Assembly: GCF_014642835.1 (NCBI RefSeq)
Contig: NZ_BMJA01000002.1
Coordinates: 1,240,867 to 1,304,866, forward strand
Direction: 5' to 3'
Length of the DNA: 64,000 bases
Origin: Dyella nitratireducens
GTDB lineage: Bacteria > Pseudomonadota > Gammaproteobacteria > Xanthomonadales > Rhodanobacteraceae
The notes beneath the pieces were generated by a model that saw only the letters and a program-made list of their open reading frames with translations, was not told where the DNA came from and searched no databases. A program made the position numbers and the translations under genes. Positions 24,520 through 32,909 of the stretch are shown one piece after another (position 1 is the stretch's first letter; the number at the start of each line of letters is the position of its first letter).

Positions 24520-25422
24520 TCAATGCAAATCGGTGCTTGCCGGCGCCTCCGCCGCAGCACGCTTGGGAGTATCGGTTGGACACCAGCTCTTGAGGCGCTT
24601 GCCAGCCCGATAGAGATCGATGCACTCGCGCATTTGAGCCTGGAAAATAATTTCAGGCGTATTGACCGGACAGCCTTGCGACAGGCCCTTGCCTTGGCCG
24701 TACTCATCGATGCAGGTCAGAAGTGATACCGGCTTGGCTGGCGTGCCGCCTCCAGCCAACGCCGGTGGTGGCAGATTGAGCCGCTCGTCGGTGTCCTTCG
24801 GGTCAGGTGGGATCGGCGGCGCGCCACACAGCAGGTTAGTAGCGGTGCTGCGCTTTTCCGGGTCGCACATGGTCTTAGCTATTTCCTTGATCACATTGTC
24901 GATATGCCGGCCTACCGCGCCACCAAGGGTTTCGTTCGGCGGCGGGAAATACTTGTTGAAGCGCGTCGGCTGGTAATGCGTGAAGTCGGTATGCTCCATG
25001 ATCTGGCGGTCGTCCTTGGGCTTGCTCGTCTTTACCTCGGATGGTGTATTGGCCGAGTACTGGATATGTTCGGGCGGCAGGCGGATCGAGCCGTCGGCGG
25101 AAAATATCTGGCTGGCATCCGGTTGGTTGCCAGGCGGGGCTGGTGTTGGCGCGGGCGTTGTAGCCGAGACGTTGGTCAACGTTTTATGCGGCTTTTCAGT
25201 TGGCTTGGGTTTCACTGGCGGCGCCGATGCTAGCGACACCATGACGGGTACCGTGGGCGATGGCAACTGTTTTGCTGGTGTTGCTACGTCGATCAAACGC
25301 ACCCTTAGCGGCTGCTCGCTATCCCCAGAGGGCGGTCGCATCGCGTTCCAGAGCATCAGGGCGAAAAGCGCGTGTAGAGCCAGCACTACGGCAAGCACCA
25401 GCACCCGCCCCCGCGGACTCAA
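24520..25422 (-). CDS. Hypothetical inner-membrane-anchored, proline-rich protein
   Basis: 300 aa from a TTG. A membrane anchor (VLVLAVVLALHALFALMLW) is followed by a proline/threonine-rich periplasmic linker (PTVPVMVSLASAPPVKPKPT and PAPTPAPPGN), like TonB-type N-termini, then a C-terminal domain with paired Cys (TMCDPEKRSTATNLLCGAPP; LLTCIDEYG, GLSQGCPV, MRECIDLYR, SWCPTDTP) likely disulphide-bonded. The TonB C-terminal domain itself is absent. Role unknown. Confidence 0.7.
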   Translation of the reverse strand: MSPRGRVLVLAVVLALHALFALMLWNAMRPPSGDSEQPLRVRLIDVATPAKQLPSPTVPVMVSLASAPPVKPKPTEKPHKTLTNVSATTPAPTPAPPGNQPDASQIFSADGSIRLPPEHIQYSANTPSEVKTSKPKDDRQIMEHTDFTHYQPTRFNKYFPPPNETLGGAVGRHIDNVIKEIAKTMCDPEKRSTATNLLCGAPPIPPDPKDTDERLNLPPPALAGGGTPAKPVSLLTCIDEYGQGKGLSQGCPVNTPEIIFQAQMRECIDLYRAGKRLKSWCPTDTPKRAAAEAPASTDLH

Positions 25423-25851
25423 GGACTGCGTGGGCCTGGGGGGCTGATTTTTATACGTATCAATCTTGCAACGCGCGGCGTCCTGCGCATGTACTTGATC
25501 GCGATCCTGTCCGGGCGCTTCGATAACCCCGCCTCATTCAAGCTAATTGCTCATACAACACTAACGCTAATTTCCACGCGTGTATTGCAGCCAGCCCTGT
25601 AGACCTGCCGTGTTGACCAAGGTTCCTCGAATAAACGGTTGTAACGAAGTTTAATGTGCAACGCATTCGGCCATTCGTTTTAATTTGCGATCAGGAATCA
25701 TAGGCCGCGAGAGCAAATCCCCCAGCCTTCATACTTGGCAGATTCAAGTGTCCCGATCACTCGTAAACGAGTGTGCCCATAAATGTGTGGAGCGATAACC
25801 TCAGCTTGCTCCCTTTAGTCGGGCAATGGCAGCTGGAGACGAAAGCAGGAG

Positions 25852-25884
25852 CCCACCCTACCCTCGATAACCTGCTCTAATCAC
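25852..25884 (+). repeat. Dispersed GCGATAACA repeat, diverged copy
   Basis: CCACCCTACCCTCGATAACC then TGCTCTAATCACG; shares CCCTACCCTCGATAAC with the copy at 24421. Confidence 0.55.
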
Positions 25885-25943
25885 GATAAGGGATAGTTAT
25901 CAGGCGTTTTCAACGCGTCGCTCTTTCATCAAGGAACGCGCGC

Positions 25944-26045
25944 ATGAACTTTGAATCACAGCAGGATAAGCGTATCCGCCAGTTGCAGAGCGACTTCTCG
26001 GTGGCATCGCTGTCGGCGACTTACGCAAAGAAGCGGAAGCGTTGA
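25944..26045 (+). CDS. Possible micro-protein or gene fragment (33 aa)
   Basis: An ATG with AAGGA upstream opens MNFESQQDKRIRQLQSDFSV and ends with YAKKRKR. The basic, helical composition suggests a DNA-binding or coiled-coil fragment. It may be the start of a deleted gene. Confidence 0.3.
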   Translation: MNFESQQDKRIRQLQSDFSVASLSATYAKKRKR

Positions 26046-26114
26046 GTCAGGGACGCCATAGCTTCACCTGCGGCTTCGAACACGAACGCTTACTGGCTCC
26101 GGAAACGCACGATT

Positions 26115-26142
26115 CCCACGCCGCCAGATAAGGCGGCGTGGG
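26115..26142. terminator. Strong GC hairpin downstream of secreted repeat protein gene
   Basis: CCCACGCCGCC-AGATAA-GGCGGCGTGGG, an 11-bp perfect stem 41 bp beyond the stop of the minus-strand gene at 26183. No T-run on either side, so it may stabilise the 3' end rather than terminate on its own. Confidence 0.5.
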
Positions 26143-26182
26143 CTGATTACAAAATGCGGCCTGAGGCCTAGCACTCGTGTCG

Positions 26183-27082
26183 CTATGGCGTCCGCACGAA
26201 TCCGTTCACGACGCCCGCGGAGTTAACATAGAGACCCACGATGACACCGCCAGGGTTGATCCCTGTTGCCTCAGTGAAGCTCGCTCCCGGGTAGTCGAAC
26301 GACGTGTAAGCGCCATTAAACAGAAAACCGTGACTGACGCCCGAAGCATCGGTGTAAACCCCCACCACGTCACCCGGAGCGTTGGCACCGCCAGCAAACG
26401 TAAACGCGGCGCCTGGATAGTTGATGGTGGCATACGATCCGTGGAACAGCAGGTACCCTTGGCACTGTGTGGAACATGTCGTTCCACTTAGGCGTGTGTA
26501 AGCACCAACGACTGCGCCAGATGGGATCACCACGCTGGCGGTACTACTGGCCGCACCGGGTGGGTCGAAGGTCGCCGAGAAGACGCCCTTTTTGGACAAC
26601 AGAAAACTGTGAGTAACGTTGGCATTGCCTGTGACGCCGCAGGCAGCGTCAGAACAGGTGGCGCCTGACAATTCACCTGAAGGGTTAATGCTACTGAGCT
26701 CTGTGCCAGCCGCACCTGGGTAGTCAACCGTTGTGTAAGACCCATCGCGTAAAATGAAACCGTGGCTGACGCCACCCACGTCGACGTAGGCGCCCACAAT
26801 ATCTCCCTGCGGATCGATAAAGTTGGCAGTCGTAAACGTGGAGCCCGGGGGGTCGAACGGCGTAAATTCCCCTCCCGTTAGCGTAAAACCGTGCAAGGCT
26901 CCGCCTGCCGTGAGGGTGTAACCGCCGACGCTCGTACCCTGGGGATTGGGGCCGCCAACAAGTTCAGTGAGTACGGCGCCAGGATAATGGACCGACGTAT
27001 AGGTCTGCGCCCACGCGAACGACGGCACTGCAACGGCCGCACCGATCGTACACATTGCGATGAACCGAGATACCTTAATCAT
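26183..27082 (-). CDS. Secreted repeat protein (HAF-like beta repeats)
   Basis: 299 aa with a signal peptide ending SFAWA-Q (res ~25). The mature part consists of about six ~42-residue repeats with pattern G-x-Y-t-x-x-D-Y-P-G-A-x-x-T then I-N-P-x-G-x-i-V-G-x-Y then H-G-F; examples are YTTVDYPGAAGTELSSINP and YTSFDYPGASFTEATGINP. These probably form a beta-propeller-like structure outside the cytoplasm. Cys pairs (CSDAAC, CSTQC) are in two repeats. A ribosome site (AGGAGAAAATCTT) precedes the ATG. Function unknown. Confidence 0.8.
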   Translation of the reverse strand: MIKVSRFIAMCTIGAAVAVPSFAWAQTYTSVHYPGAVLTELVGGPNPQGTSVGGYTLTAGGALHGFTLTGGEFTPFDPPGSTFTTANFIDPQGDIVGAYVDVGGVSHGFILRDGSYTTVDYPGAAGTELSSINPSGELSGATCSDAACGVTGNANVTHSFLLSKKGVFSATFDPPGAASSTASVVIPSGAVVGAYTRLSGTTCSTQCQGYLLFHGSYATINYPGAAFTFAGGANAPGDVVGVYTDASGVSHGFLFNGAYTSFDYPGASFTEATGINPGGVIVGLYVNSAGVVNGFVRTP

Positions 27083-27301
27083 AAGATTTTCTCCTGATTC
27101 TCATGTGAAGTTGCGGGCCAAAGGACTGATATGGAGCCTAGGACGCCATCCACGTATGCCAAGGGAGAATGCGCCTTGAACGATTCCTTACTAACGCATA
27201 GGCGTAGCGGTCCCTTATGAGTAAAAAGGAACGGATGGCTCCCCAATTTAACAAATCTGTTGTTATCGAAATGCAGCCGAGTCAGTTGCAAGGTCGCACA
27301 G

Positions 27302-27332
27302 AATGGGAGGCCATCAGGCCTCCCATTTTTTT
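27302..27332 (+). terminator. Orphan rho-independent terminator (plus strand)
   Basis: AATGGGAGGCC-ATCA-GGCCTCCCATT followed by seven T on the plus strand. Both neighbouring genes are on the minus strand, so it does not end either of them; it implies a plus-strand transcript starting in 27083-27300. Confidence 0.8.
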
Positions 27333-27366
27333 AACTAACATTGCAGTTGCTGCAGCTGGGTTGTTC

Positions 27367-27768
27367 TCAAGTATCGTCGACGACCGCCATCGCATCGACT
27401 TCGATCAGATAGTCGGGTGATAGGGCTGCGACTCCTACTAGAGTGTCGACGGGCTTGTGATCCCCGAACAGCGTCACCCTGGCCGCTTCGATGATCGGCA
27501 AGTGTTCGTCCCGCTTGTAGTCGACAACGTAGATCGTAATTTTGGCTACGTGTTTGGGAGCGGCGCCGGCGGCTGCGAGAGCTCGGCCGAGGTTGGCGAA
27601 TACCTGGCGAGCCTGCGTTGCTAAATCGCCTTGGCCAACGAGTTTACCGTGGATGTCTTCGGGCTCCTGGCCGGCTACGAATATCAGCCTGGCACCCGTC
27701 GCGACGACGACTTGAGTGTACGTCTGCGGAGTGGGTAGATCCTTGGGGTTGATGCATTCAAGCGCCAT
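27367..27768 (-). CDS. Rid-family (YjgF/YER057c/UK114) protein lacking the catalytic Arg
   Basis: 133 aa. The fold signature is clear: LIFVAGQEPEDIHGKLVG, QARQVFANLGRALAAAGA, HVAKITIYVVD, and the C-terminal DYLIEVDAMAVV. RidA enzymes deaminate reactive enamines using an Arg in the segment before the last strand. Here that segment is HKPVDTLVGVAAL, with no Arg at the expected site, so this belongs to a divergent Rid subgroup and probably is not an imine deaminase of the RidA kind. Monocistronic, upstream of a DUF1801 gene on the same strand. Confidence 0.85.
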   Translation of the reverse strand: MALECINPKDLPTPQTYTQVVVATGARLIFVAGQEPEDIHGKLVGQGDLATQARQVFANLGRALAAAGAAPKHVAKITIYVVDYKRDEHLPIIEAARVTLFGDHKPVDTLVGVAALSPDYLIEVDAMAVVDDT

Positions 27769-27804
27769 GGGTTTGCGACCTTCTGTGCGATTGACAACGA
27801 TCCA

Positions 27805-28233
27805 TTAGACGCGTGTCTGTTCGATTCCATATCGCATTGCATCTTCGAGAACACCAACGTCTATATTTTTTAGCGTGCGGAATTTGATGCAATACCCCGT
27901 TACGCTCGCCTGACCGATCTTCTTTCCAAATTTCTCGGCCAAGTATTTTTTGTCTTTTATGCCCATGATGTAGATGGATATGCCTGTTGTATTTGCGCTC
28001 ATGCCGATCTGATAGAAATCCTTGTTTTTTCCATCGGCATACTTAATAACCTGCACTCCGTAACCTATGTTCGGATTGGAAACCACCCGGCCGCTTTCGT
28101 CTTTTCCATCGAGAAACCACAATTTACAGTCCGGCATGATTCCAAGAATGAGGCCATGAAGCTCTTGGAGGTCTTTTTGTTTTGGCTCTGGCTGGGCCGC
28201 GATATAGTCCTTGATTTGGCTGCGCACGTTCAT
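27805..28233 (-). CDS. DUF1801 (YdhG-like) protein
   Basis: 142 aa. VRSQIKDYIAAQPEPKQKDL and LHGLILGIMPDCKLWFLDGK are the usual start of DUF1801, followed by YQIGMSANTTGISIYIMG and FGKKIGQASVTGYCIKFRTL. The family is related to iron-sulphur chaperone frataxin-like folds and has no settled function. A truncated paralogue of its last ~33 codons lies at 59704-59800. Start ATG at 28233; 36 bp before the Rid gene, likely co-transcribed. Confidence 0.85.
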   Translation of the reverse strand: MNVRSQIKDYIAAQPEPKQKDLQELHGLILGIMPDCKLWFLDGKDESGRVVSNPNIGYGVQVIKYADGKNKDFYQIGMSANTTGISIYIMGIKDKKYLAEKFGKKIGQASVTGYCIKFRTLKNIDVGVLEDAMRYGIEQTRV

Positions 28234-28261
28234 ATGAAAAATCCCTGCCTGGGGTCTGCTT

Positions 28262-28298
28262 AGCCAATCCTACTCCCGGTAACACAGGCCAATCACCT
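28262..28298 (+). repeat. Dispersed GCGATAACA repeat, diverged copy
   Basis: CCTACTCCCGGTAACACAGG followed by CCAATCACC. Confidence 0.5.
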
Positions 28299-28422
28299 TT
28301 CAACGGCGAGCGCCTGTTCGACGCCGATATCGCCCAGCAGTTCTTTGAACACACCCACAGCGGCAGCACTAAGCGTAAGATCGGAGCCCTCGCGCACTCA
28401 CCACAGTCTTGAGGGAGGCCTT

Positions 28423-29010
28423 ATGTCCCTTCTTCGTTACGCAGTTTCAGCAACTTTGGTCGTGGTTGCTACCATCGCTACCGGCCTTCCCGCCCGTGCC
28501 TCGCAGGATGAGCCGAAACCGCAGCAGACACCTAATCTTTCTGGCGTACACGATTTCGACTTTTTCATCGGCAGTTGGCGCACGCACAGTCGACGACTGA
28601 AATATCGTCTTGTTGGCAGTCACGACTGGGAGGAATTCGACGGCACGATTCGCTCGTTCAGTCTTATGGGTGGATTGGCGAATGTCGACGATACCGAGTT
28701 TGATACACCGGAAGGCATCTACCGTGGCGTAGCGCCGCGTGCTTACGATCCGAAGACTGGATTGTGGGCCATCTGGTGGATTGACGGCCGCAACCCCCAT
28801 GGCGCACTCGACCCACCGGTCAAGGGTCGTTTCGTGCACGGCATCGGTACCTTCTACGCCAGCGATACACTGCGCGGCAAACCGATCAAGGTGCGCTTCA
28901 CTTGGTCGCAGATCACTCCCAACACTGCGCATTGGGAGCAGGCCTACTCTGGTGATGACGGCAGAACTTGGGAAACCAACTGGATACAGGATGTGCGTCG
29001 GGTCAAGTGA
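28423..29010 (+). CDS. Secreted DUF1579-like protein
   Basis: 195 aa from an ATG with GGGAGG upstream. A signal peptide (LVVVATIATGLPARA, cleavage before SQD) is followed by HDFDFFIGSWRTHSRRLKYR, VGSHDWEEFDGTIRSFSLMG, WAIWWIDGR and RFTWSQITPNTAHWEQAYS, the lipocalin/avidin-like pattern of DUF1579 and related families. Likely periplasmic; ligand unknown. Monocistronic. Confidence 0.75.
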   Translation: MSLLRYAVSATLVVVATIATGLPARASQDEPKPQQTPNLSGVHDFDFFIGSWRTHSRRLKYRLVGSHDWEEFDGTIRSFSLMGGLANVDDTEFDTPEGIYRGVAPRAYDPKTGLWAIWWIDGRNPHGALDPPVKGRFVHGIGTFYASDTLRGKPIKVRFTWSQITPNTAHWEQAYSGDDGRTWETNWIQDVRRVK

Positions 29011-29063
29011 ACCCGAACCTCGAGACTAAACGCGTAGCGGACTGTTGAGAAACGCTCATCCAT

Positions 29064-29098
29064 CTCTATCGCGATAACAGTCCCTAATCGCCCTGCCC
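29064..29098 (+). repeat. Dispersed GCGATAACA repeat copy
   Basis: CTCTATCGCGATAACAGTCC then CTAATCGCCCTGCCC; the right half is identical to the copy at 24421. Confidence 0.6.
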
Positions 29099-29159
29099 GC
29101 GCGGTAACGGTGGCGTGTTCCGGACTTGCACTCCTGATCCTCCGGCTTGAACTACGCCG

Positions 29160-29395
29160 GAGGCTGAGGTATCCCCACGTTTTCTGCTTGATGATCTGAA
29201 CAAAATCAGCAAGCTAGCCAAGGCTTATTAAATTACCTCGGCGTCATTCCGGCGAAGGCCGGAATCCATGCTTCGCATTCACCATGGATTCCGGCCTTCG
29301 CCGGAATGACGCTGAGGTAAAAATGCCAAGTATTGGCCACGAAAAAGCCCTTCCTTGAGCAGCTCGAAAAACGTGGGGAAACCTCAGCGTCGGAG
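29160..29395. repeat. Interspersed element with terminal inverted repeats and REP-hairpin core
   Basis: The ends match in inverted orientation: GCTGAGGTATCCCCACGTTT at the left (29161) and, on the minus strand from 29390, GCTGAGGTTTCCCCACGTTT. The centre (29229-29316) is a large hairpin of two inverted REP units, TTACCTCGGCGTCATTCCGG and the mirror ending GACGCTGAGGTAA. Partial copies lie at 57857-57945 (right third, inverted) and 59802-59935 (left and centre, inverted). It looks like a non-autonomous MITE- or REP-derived element. No other gene is supported in 29011-29566. Confidence 0.7.
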
Positions 29396-29566
29396 GATGA
29401 AAATAAGGCGGCTTATTTGCTGCTGGCGCCGATCGGGCATGTCCCACCCGTCGAAGCCGAAGCGGCTTACTGTCAACACCACACCATGCTCCCTATTGCC
29501 GGGTGACTCACACCAAGCAGCCTCCGAGATTTCCGACGTGGTTCAATGTCGCTTCGAAAACGCTCT

Positions 29567-30868
29567 TTAACGCACGAATTGGCCGCCGGGTCTGGATTTC
29601 TTCAAAAGTCGATTGACTGCGTCCGCTGCGGGGAAATTGGATTCCAGGCAATTAGGCGCGGCCTGTGCAATCGATTCACCTGCGCTTTGCTTCACAGGGG
29701 TTGCTAGAAAGGCGTGCATCTCGCCCTGGTGCGACCCGCTGCATACGATTGCCATGCCTCCGATTTGTCCGCGGCTATTGATCTTGGCGGCGAAGGTCGC
29801 GAACAGGCTGGAACTGGCGGGGAACAGCGTGTTGAGGTCGGTCATCACGCCGTTCTGCCAGATGAAGGCATGCGACCAGTAGAGGTTGGAGTTCCACTCA
29901 CCCCCTACTACTTGGCCCTGGTTGTTGTTGCCGAAAGCTATGCCAGCAGCATCTCCCGGCAGCAGCCCGAGCACTGTGGCGAGTTTGGTGGTGCTTGTGC
30001 CTTTGACAATCTGCCAAATCGCGCCAGTTTGGGTCGTTCCGTCAGCACTACCGACGGTTCCAACAATTTGGCCTTCATCGTTGATGTTCTCACCGAAGCC
30101 GCCGGTTCCGAGATCAGGAAGCGCAGACGCAGTGCGGTTTTCCCACAATATGCCGTGAATGGGTCCGCTGCAGTTTCCCGAGTAGCCGACGGCCTGACCA
30201 CGATCGTTGATCCAAAATGCGAACCCGTCTGGATCATGATCTACCGTAGGAAGCGCGTGGGCGTTGCCGTTTTCCCACAACACCGGCAGTTGAACCCGAT
30301 TATTGATGGTGCCCGTCTGGCATGAGGAGTCCACGGCACCGTTTTCTGCCATGCCAACGATTTGTCCACGGTTATTAATCGCGCTCGCCTCCCCGTTATT
30401 TCCGCCCAGTGTTGGGAGCGCGCTCATCTGAAAGGGCTGCCAAAGAAACGGAAGACACGTAAGGTGGGTGCCGAATCCGCAAATGTCTTCGCCGTTCGGA
30501 TCTGGGACAGCCGTTTCGGAATCACCCACTACCTGCGCGAGGTCGTTGATCTCGCCAAAGTTCATCCAGCTGTTCGGTCCTCCGAGCGTGCCGAGGTCGA
30601 CATAATATCCGTCGACGTTTATCAGGGCGCGTCCGTTTAAAGGTACCCCGGATAACGAATCGCCCTGCCCCGGCAGAAAGTTTCCAGCCATGATCTCCGA
30701 CCAGCCCTCATCGTTGACGGACATGATCATCGAATAATTGTCATTCTTCGGAACGCCCAGATCGGTAACTTGGTAGCTCACCTGGGCGAAGGCATTGCCA
30801 AAGCAAGTCAGAGCAAACATCGAAGCGCACGGTATCCAGAGATTGCGCAGCTGCTTGAACATGTTCAT
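29567..30868 (-). CDS. Secreted HAF-repeat protein
   Basis: 433 aa from the ATG at 30868 (GGGAGG seven bases upstream); an upstream in-frame start at 30931 has no such site. A signal peptide (IPCASMFALTCFGNAFA, then Q) precedes HAF-type repeats: YVDLGTLGGPNS, SALPTLGGNNGEASAINNRG, QIVGMAENG, ASALPDLGTGGFGENINDEG, QIVGTVG, AFIWQNGVMTDLNTL. Each has the G-T/L-G-G, I-N-x-x-G-Q-I/V-V-G and H-A-F-x-W pieces of extracellular HAF proteins, which form beta-propeller-like structures. Function unknown. Divergent from the HxlR gene. Confidence 0.85.
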   Translation of the reverse strand: MNMFKQLRNLWIPCASMFALTCFGNAFAQVSYQVTDLGVPKNDNYSMIMSVNDEGWSEIMAGNFLPGQGDSLSGVPLNGRALINVDGYYVDLGTLGGPNSWMNFGEINDLAQVVGDSETAVPDPNGEDICGFGTHLTCLPFLWQPFQMSALPTLGGNNGEASAINNRGQIVGMAENGAVDSSCQTGTINNRVQLPVLWENGNAHALPTVDHDPDGFAFWINDRGQAVGYSGNCSGPIHGILWENRTASALPDLGTGGFGENINDEGQIVGTVGSADGTTQTGAIWQIVKGTSTTKLATVLGLLPGDAAGIAFGNNNQGQVVGGEWNSNLYWSHAFIWQNGVMTDLNTLFPASSSLFATFAAKINSRGQIGGMAIVCSGSHQGEMHAFLATPVKQSAGESIAQAAPNCLESNFPAADAVNRLLKKSRPGGQFVR

Positions 30869-30982
30869 GTTTTTGCCTCCCACGAAGTTTCGGTCCCGAT
30901 CCCCCAGGTTCCTGACAACGCAGCCTTCCACGCGCGCGCAAGCTGGATGGGGCGCGCGCCGTGATAACCAGAAAAATAGTGC

Positions 30983-31007
30983 AACCAGTTACAATTTGCA
31001 ACTGGTT
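30983..31007. promoter_or_regulatory. Palindromic operator upstream of HxlR gene
   Basis: AACCAGTT-N9-AACTGGTT, a perfect 8-bp inverted repeat 25 bp before the HxlR start and about 115 bp before the divergent HAF gene. The outer context GCAACCAGTT/TGCAACTGGTT also forms direct similarity. Probable HxlR-dimer site for autoregulation and possibly control of the HAF gene. Confidence 0.65.
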
Positions 31008-31031
31008 TTGTTGTCGTAGAATGGCGCTGGA

Positions 31032-31481
31032 ATGTCCACCCGAGTTGGAACCCGCGTGCGCACGAGTAGCAGATCAGAATGCGTCATCAACCAAACGCTC
31101 GAAGTGCTTGGCGATCAATGGACTTTGCTCGTCATCCGCGACATCGTTTTCGTTAATCGAAGGCATTTCCGCGAACTCCTGACCAACTCTTTGGAGGGAA
31201 TCGCATCGAATATTCTTGCCGACCGACTTCGAAAGCTTGTCCAGGAAGGGATCATTACCAAGTCCGATGACCCGACGCATAAACAGAAAGCGATTTATAG
31301 CCTTACGGAGAAAGGCATCGCACTGGTTCCTCTTCTGTTGGAAATGGCTGCATGGGGAGACGAGTATTTGCCCACTTCTAAGTTGCAGGGTCTGGCTCGC
31401 ACCTTGAAAGAAGGTGGGCCTGAATTGCGCGCAGAATTTATGGATGAACTTCGGAAAGCACATCTTGCGGCATCAGGATGA
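31032..31481 (+). CDS. HxlR-family transcriptional regulator
   Basis: 149 aa. The HxlR signature is clear: C17 with VINQTLEVLGDQWTLLVIRD, then RHFRELLTNSLEGIASNIL, ADRLRKLVQEGII, and the wing KQKAIYSLTEKGIALVPLLL. These winged-helix repressors often sense thiol or quinone stress or formaldehyde through the N-terminal Cys. Divergent from a secreted HAF protein with a shared palindrome between them. Confidence 0.9.
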   Translation: MSTRVGTRVRTSSRSECVINQTLEVLGDQWTLLVIRDIVFVNRRHFRELLTNSLEGIASNILADRLRKLVQEGIITKSDDPTHKQKAIYSLTEKGIALVPLLLEMAAWGDEYLPTSKLQGLARTLKEGGPELRAEFMDELRKAHLAASG

Positions 31482-31535
31482 GCTGCTTTCTCGTCGGTTC
31501 GTGCGGCAAAATCGGCTAACAGATATGGGCGTTGA

Positions 31536-32219
31536 CTAAGCGGCCAGCCATGCCTGCAGCCGCACCCGCTCAATGGTTTGATTGCCCCAGTAAAACGAGT
31601 CCTGGCGCTCCAGATTCGCCAGACTGGCATCAGACTGATTGGTCAGCCAGTCGACAAACATCTGCCGGGAAGTCCATTGTTGGTCAACGGCCCCCATCGC
31701 GCCATCCCACACTTCGCCATAGCACCAGACAGCATTCCGGTATTCCAGCCCCATGCCGCAGTAATCGCGGTGCCCGTAACCCAGTACTCCGCCCGCTTCC
31801 AGTTTCGTGGCCACCGCGTCAGCCAGAACTGGGCCATAGCACTCTGTCCTGCTTTGCAAATCCCGGCGTACCTGTTCGATTTTCTCCTGGGCGTTGCTTT
31901 TCTTTTGCTCGGCCAACGCCCGAGACTGCGCCTGAAGGTCAGCCATCGATAACGGGTGAAAATTGGTGCGATTCCCGATCAGATCGATCTCGACGATCAG
32001 CCCGGCACAGTCGAGGCTCTTGCAATAGTCCGTCAACAGAATGCCCAACTCGCGATCGGTGAGAAACACCAATTTCTCGGAACCATCGGGTTTGAAGCCT
32101 TGTAAGGATGTCAGCGCAGACGGTCGATACAGAACCTCGCCGCTGACGCACTGATACTTTTCCAGGTGGAGTCGGAGGATGCGTTCGATGGAGGGGCGAA
32201 GTTGTTCTGTCGTAGGCAT
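31536..32219 (-). CDS. Hypothetical protein (227 aa)
   Basis: No family recognised. Two halves: an N-terminal alpha/beta part with EKLVFLTDRELGILLTDYCK, and a C-terminal part rich in Tyr/Trp (GYGHRDYCGMGLEYRNAVWC, YGEVWDGAM, DSFYWGNQTIERVRLQAWLA). A helix with many Gln/Lys (AQSRALAEQKKSNAQEKIEQ) joins them. No signal peptide. The Tyr/Trp pattern could suit an immunity-type protein but this is speculation. Confidence 0.65.
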   Translation of the reverse strand: MPTTEQLRPSIERILRLHLEKYQCVSGEVLYRPSALTSLQGFKPDGSEKLVFLTDRELGILLTDYCKSLDCAGLIVEIDLIGNRTNFHPLSMADLQAQSRALAEQKKSNAQEKIEQVRRDLQSRTECYGPVLADAVATKLEAGGVLGYGHRDYCGMGLEYRNAVWCYGEVWDGAMGAVDQQWTSRQMFVDWLTNQSDASLANLERQDSFYWGNQTIERVRLQAWLAA

Positions 32220-32329
32220 GGCGGGAAGGTGCTCGGAGAATTGTCGACAATGCAGGCTTGATGTCGGGTAGCCGGTCCTGGCTGAGGATTCAACCGCTTC
32301 CCCGCACTAGTACACTATTCAGGCCGCCA

Positions 32330-32803
32330 TCACGTGAAGCGCAAACCCGTGATCTGAATTCCCAGCGATCCCATCATCGTGGCATAACCAAGACGGTCTT
32401 CGATGATTTTCTGGATGTCCGGGTTGCTCGACTCTCCAACGATGTAGATATCGCAATCCTCGCGCGTCGCAGCGGCGAAATCGGTGGCGAAATTTCCGCC
32501 TTCCGGATCGATGAGCGCGACGAGCAGGCTGAAATTTCCCGACATACTCAGCCGTTTTTCGGCCTCCGCGAGTGAAAGGTCGTGCCAAACCACTATGGGG
32601 CCAGATTCGGAGGACTCTCCCTGTTTACTGGGAAGCTCGACATCGTCCAATCGAACGACCCGAAACGCACCCTTGCCTGATCTCGGTAAGGGATCAGCAT
32701 CGAACGCTTTTTCGATATGCTCGGCAAGCGCGTTTTGAAACTCAACAGGAGTGCCTGCAGCGGCTAGTTTCGAGAACAGGTCGAGAACGCTCAAGGTTTT
32801 CAT
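32330..32803 (-). CDS. Hypothetical protein (157 aa)
   Basis: Acidic, soluble, with GGAG seven bases before the ATG. VLDLFSKLAAAGTPVEFQNA, then SGNFSLLVALIDPEGGNF and IVGESSNPDIQKIIEDRLGY suggest an alpha/beta fold. No family recognised. Upstream of the 227-aa gene on the same strand, 110 bp apart. Confidence 0.6.
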   Translation of the reverse strand: MKTLSVLDLFSKLAAAGTPVEFQNALAEHIEKAFDADPLPRSGKGAFRVVRLDDVELPSKQGESSESGPIVVWHDLSLAEAEKRLSMSGNFSLLVALIDPEGGNFATDFAAATREDCDIYIVGESSNPDIQKIIEDRLGYATMMGSLGIQITGLRFT

Positions 32804-32909
32804 TTTGCTCCAGGGTGGCGCTGAGTACGTGCGCTAAGCCTAACGGCACAAATCTCTTGAAATGCAACCAATCTATCCGCTGGATAGCGAAAAGCGCTTA
32901 TTAATATGG

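Larger units (their letters stand above)
25423..26182. other. 760-bp intergenic region
   Basis: Holds a dispersed repeat (25852-25884), one possible 33-codon frame (25944-26045) and a strong hairpin (26115-26142). Nothing else recognised. Confidence 0.5.
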
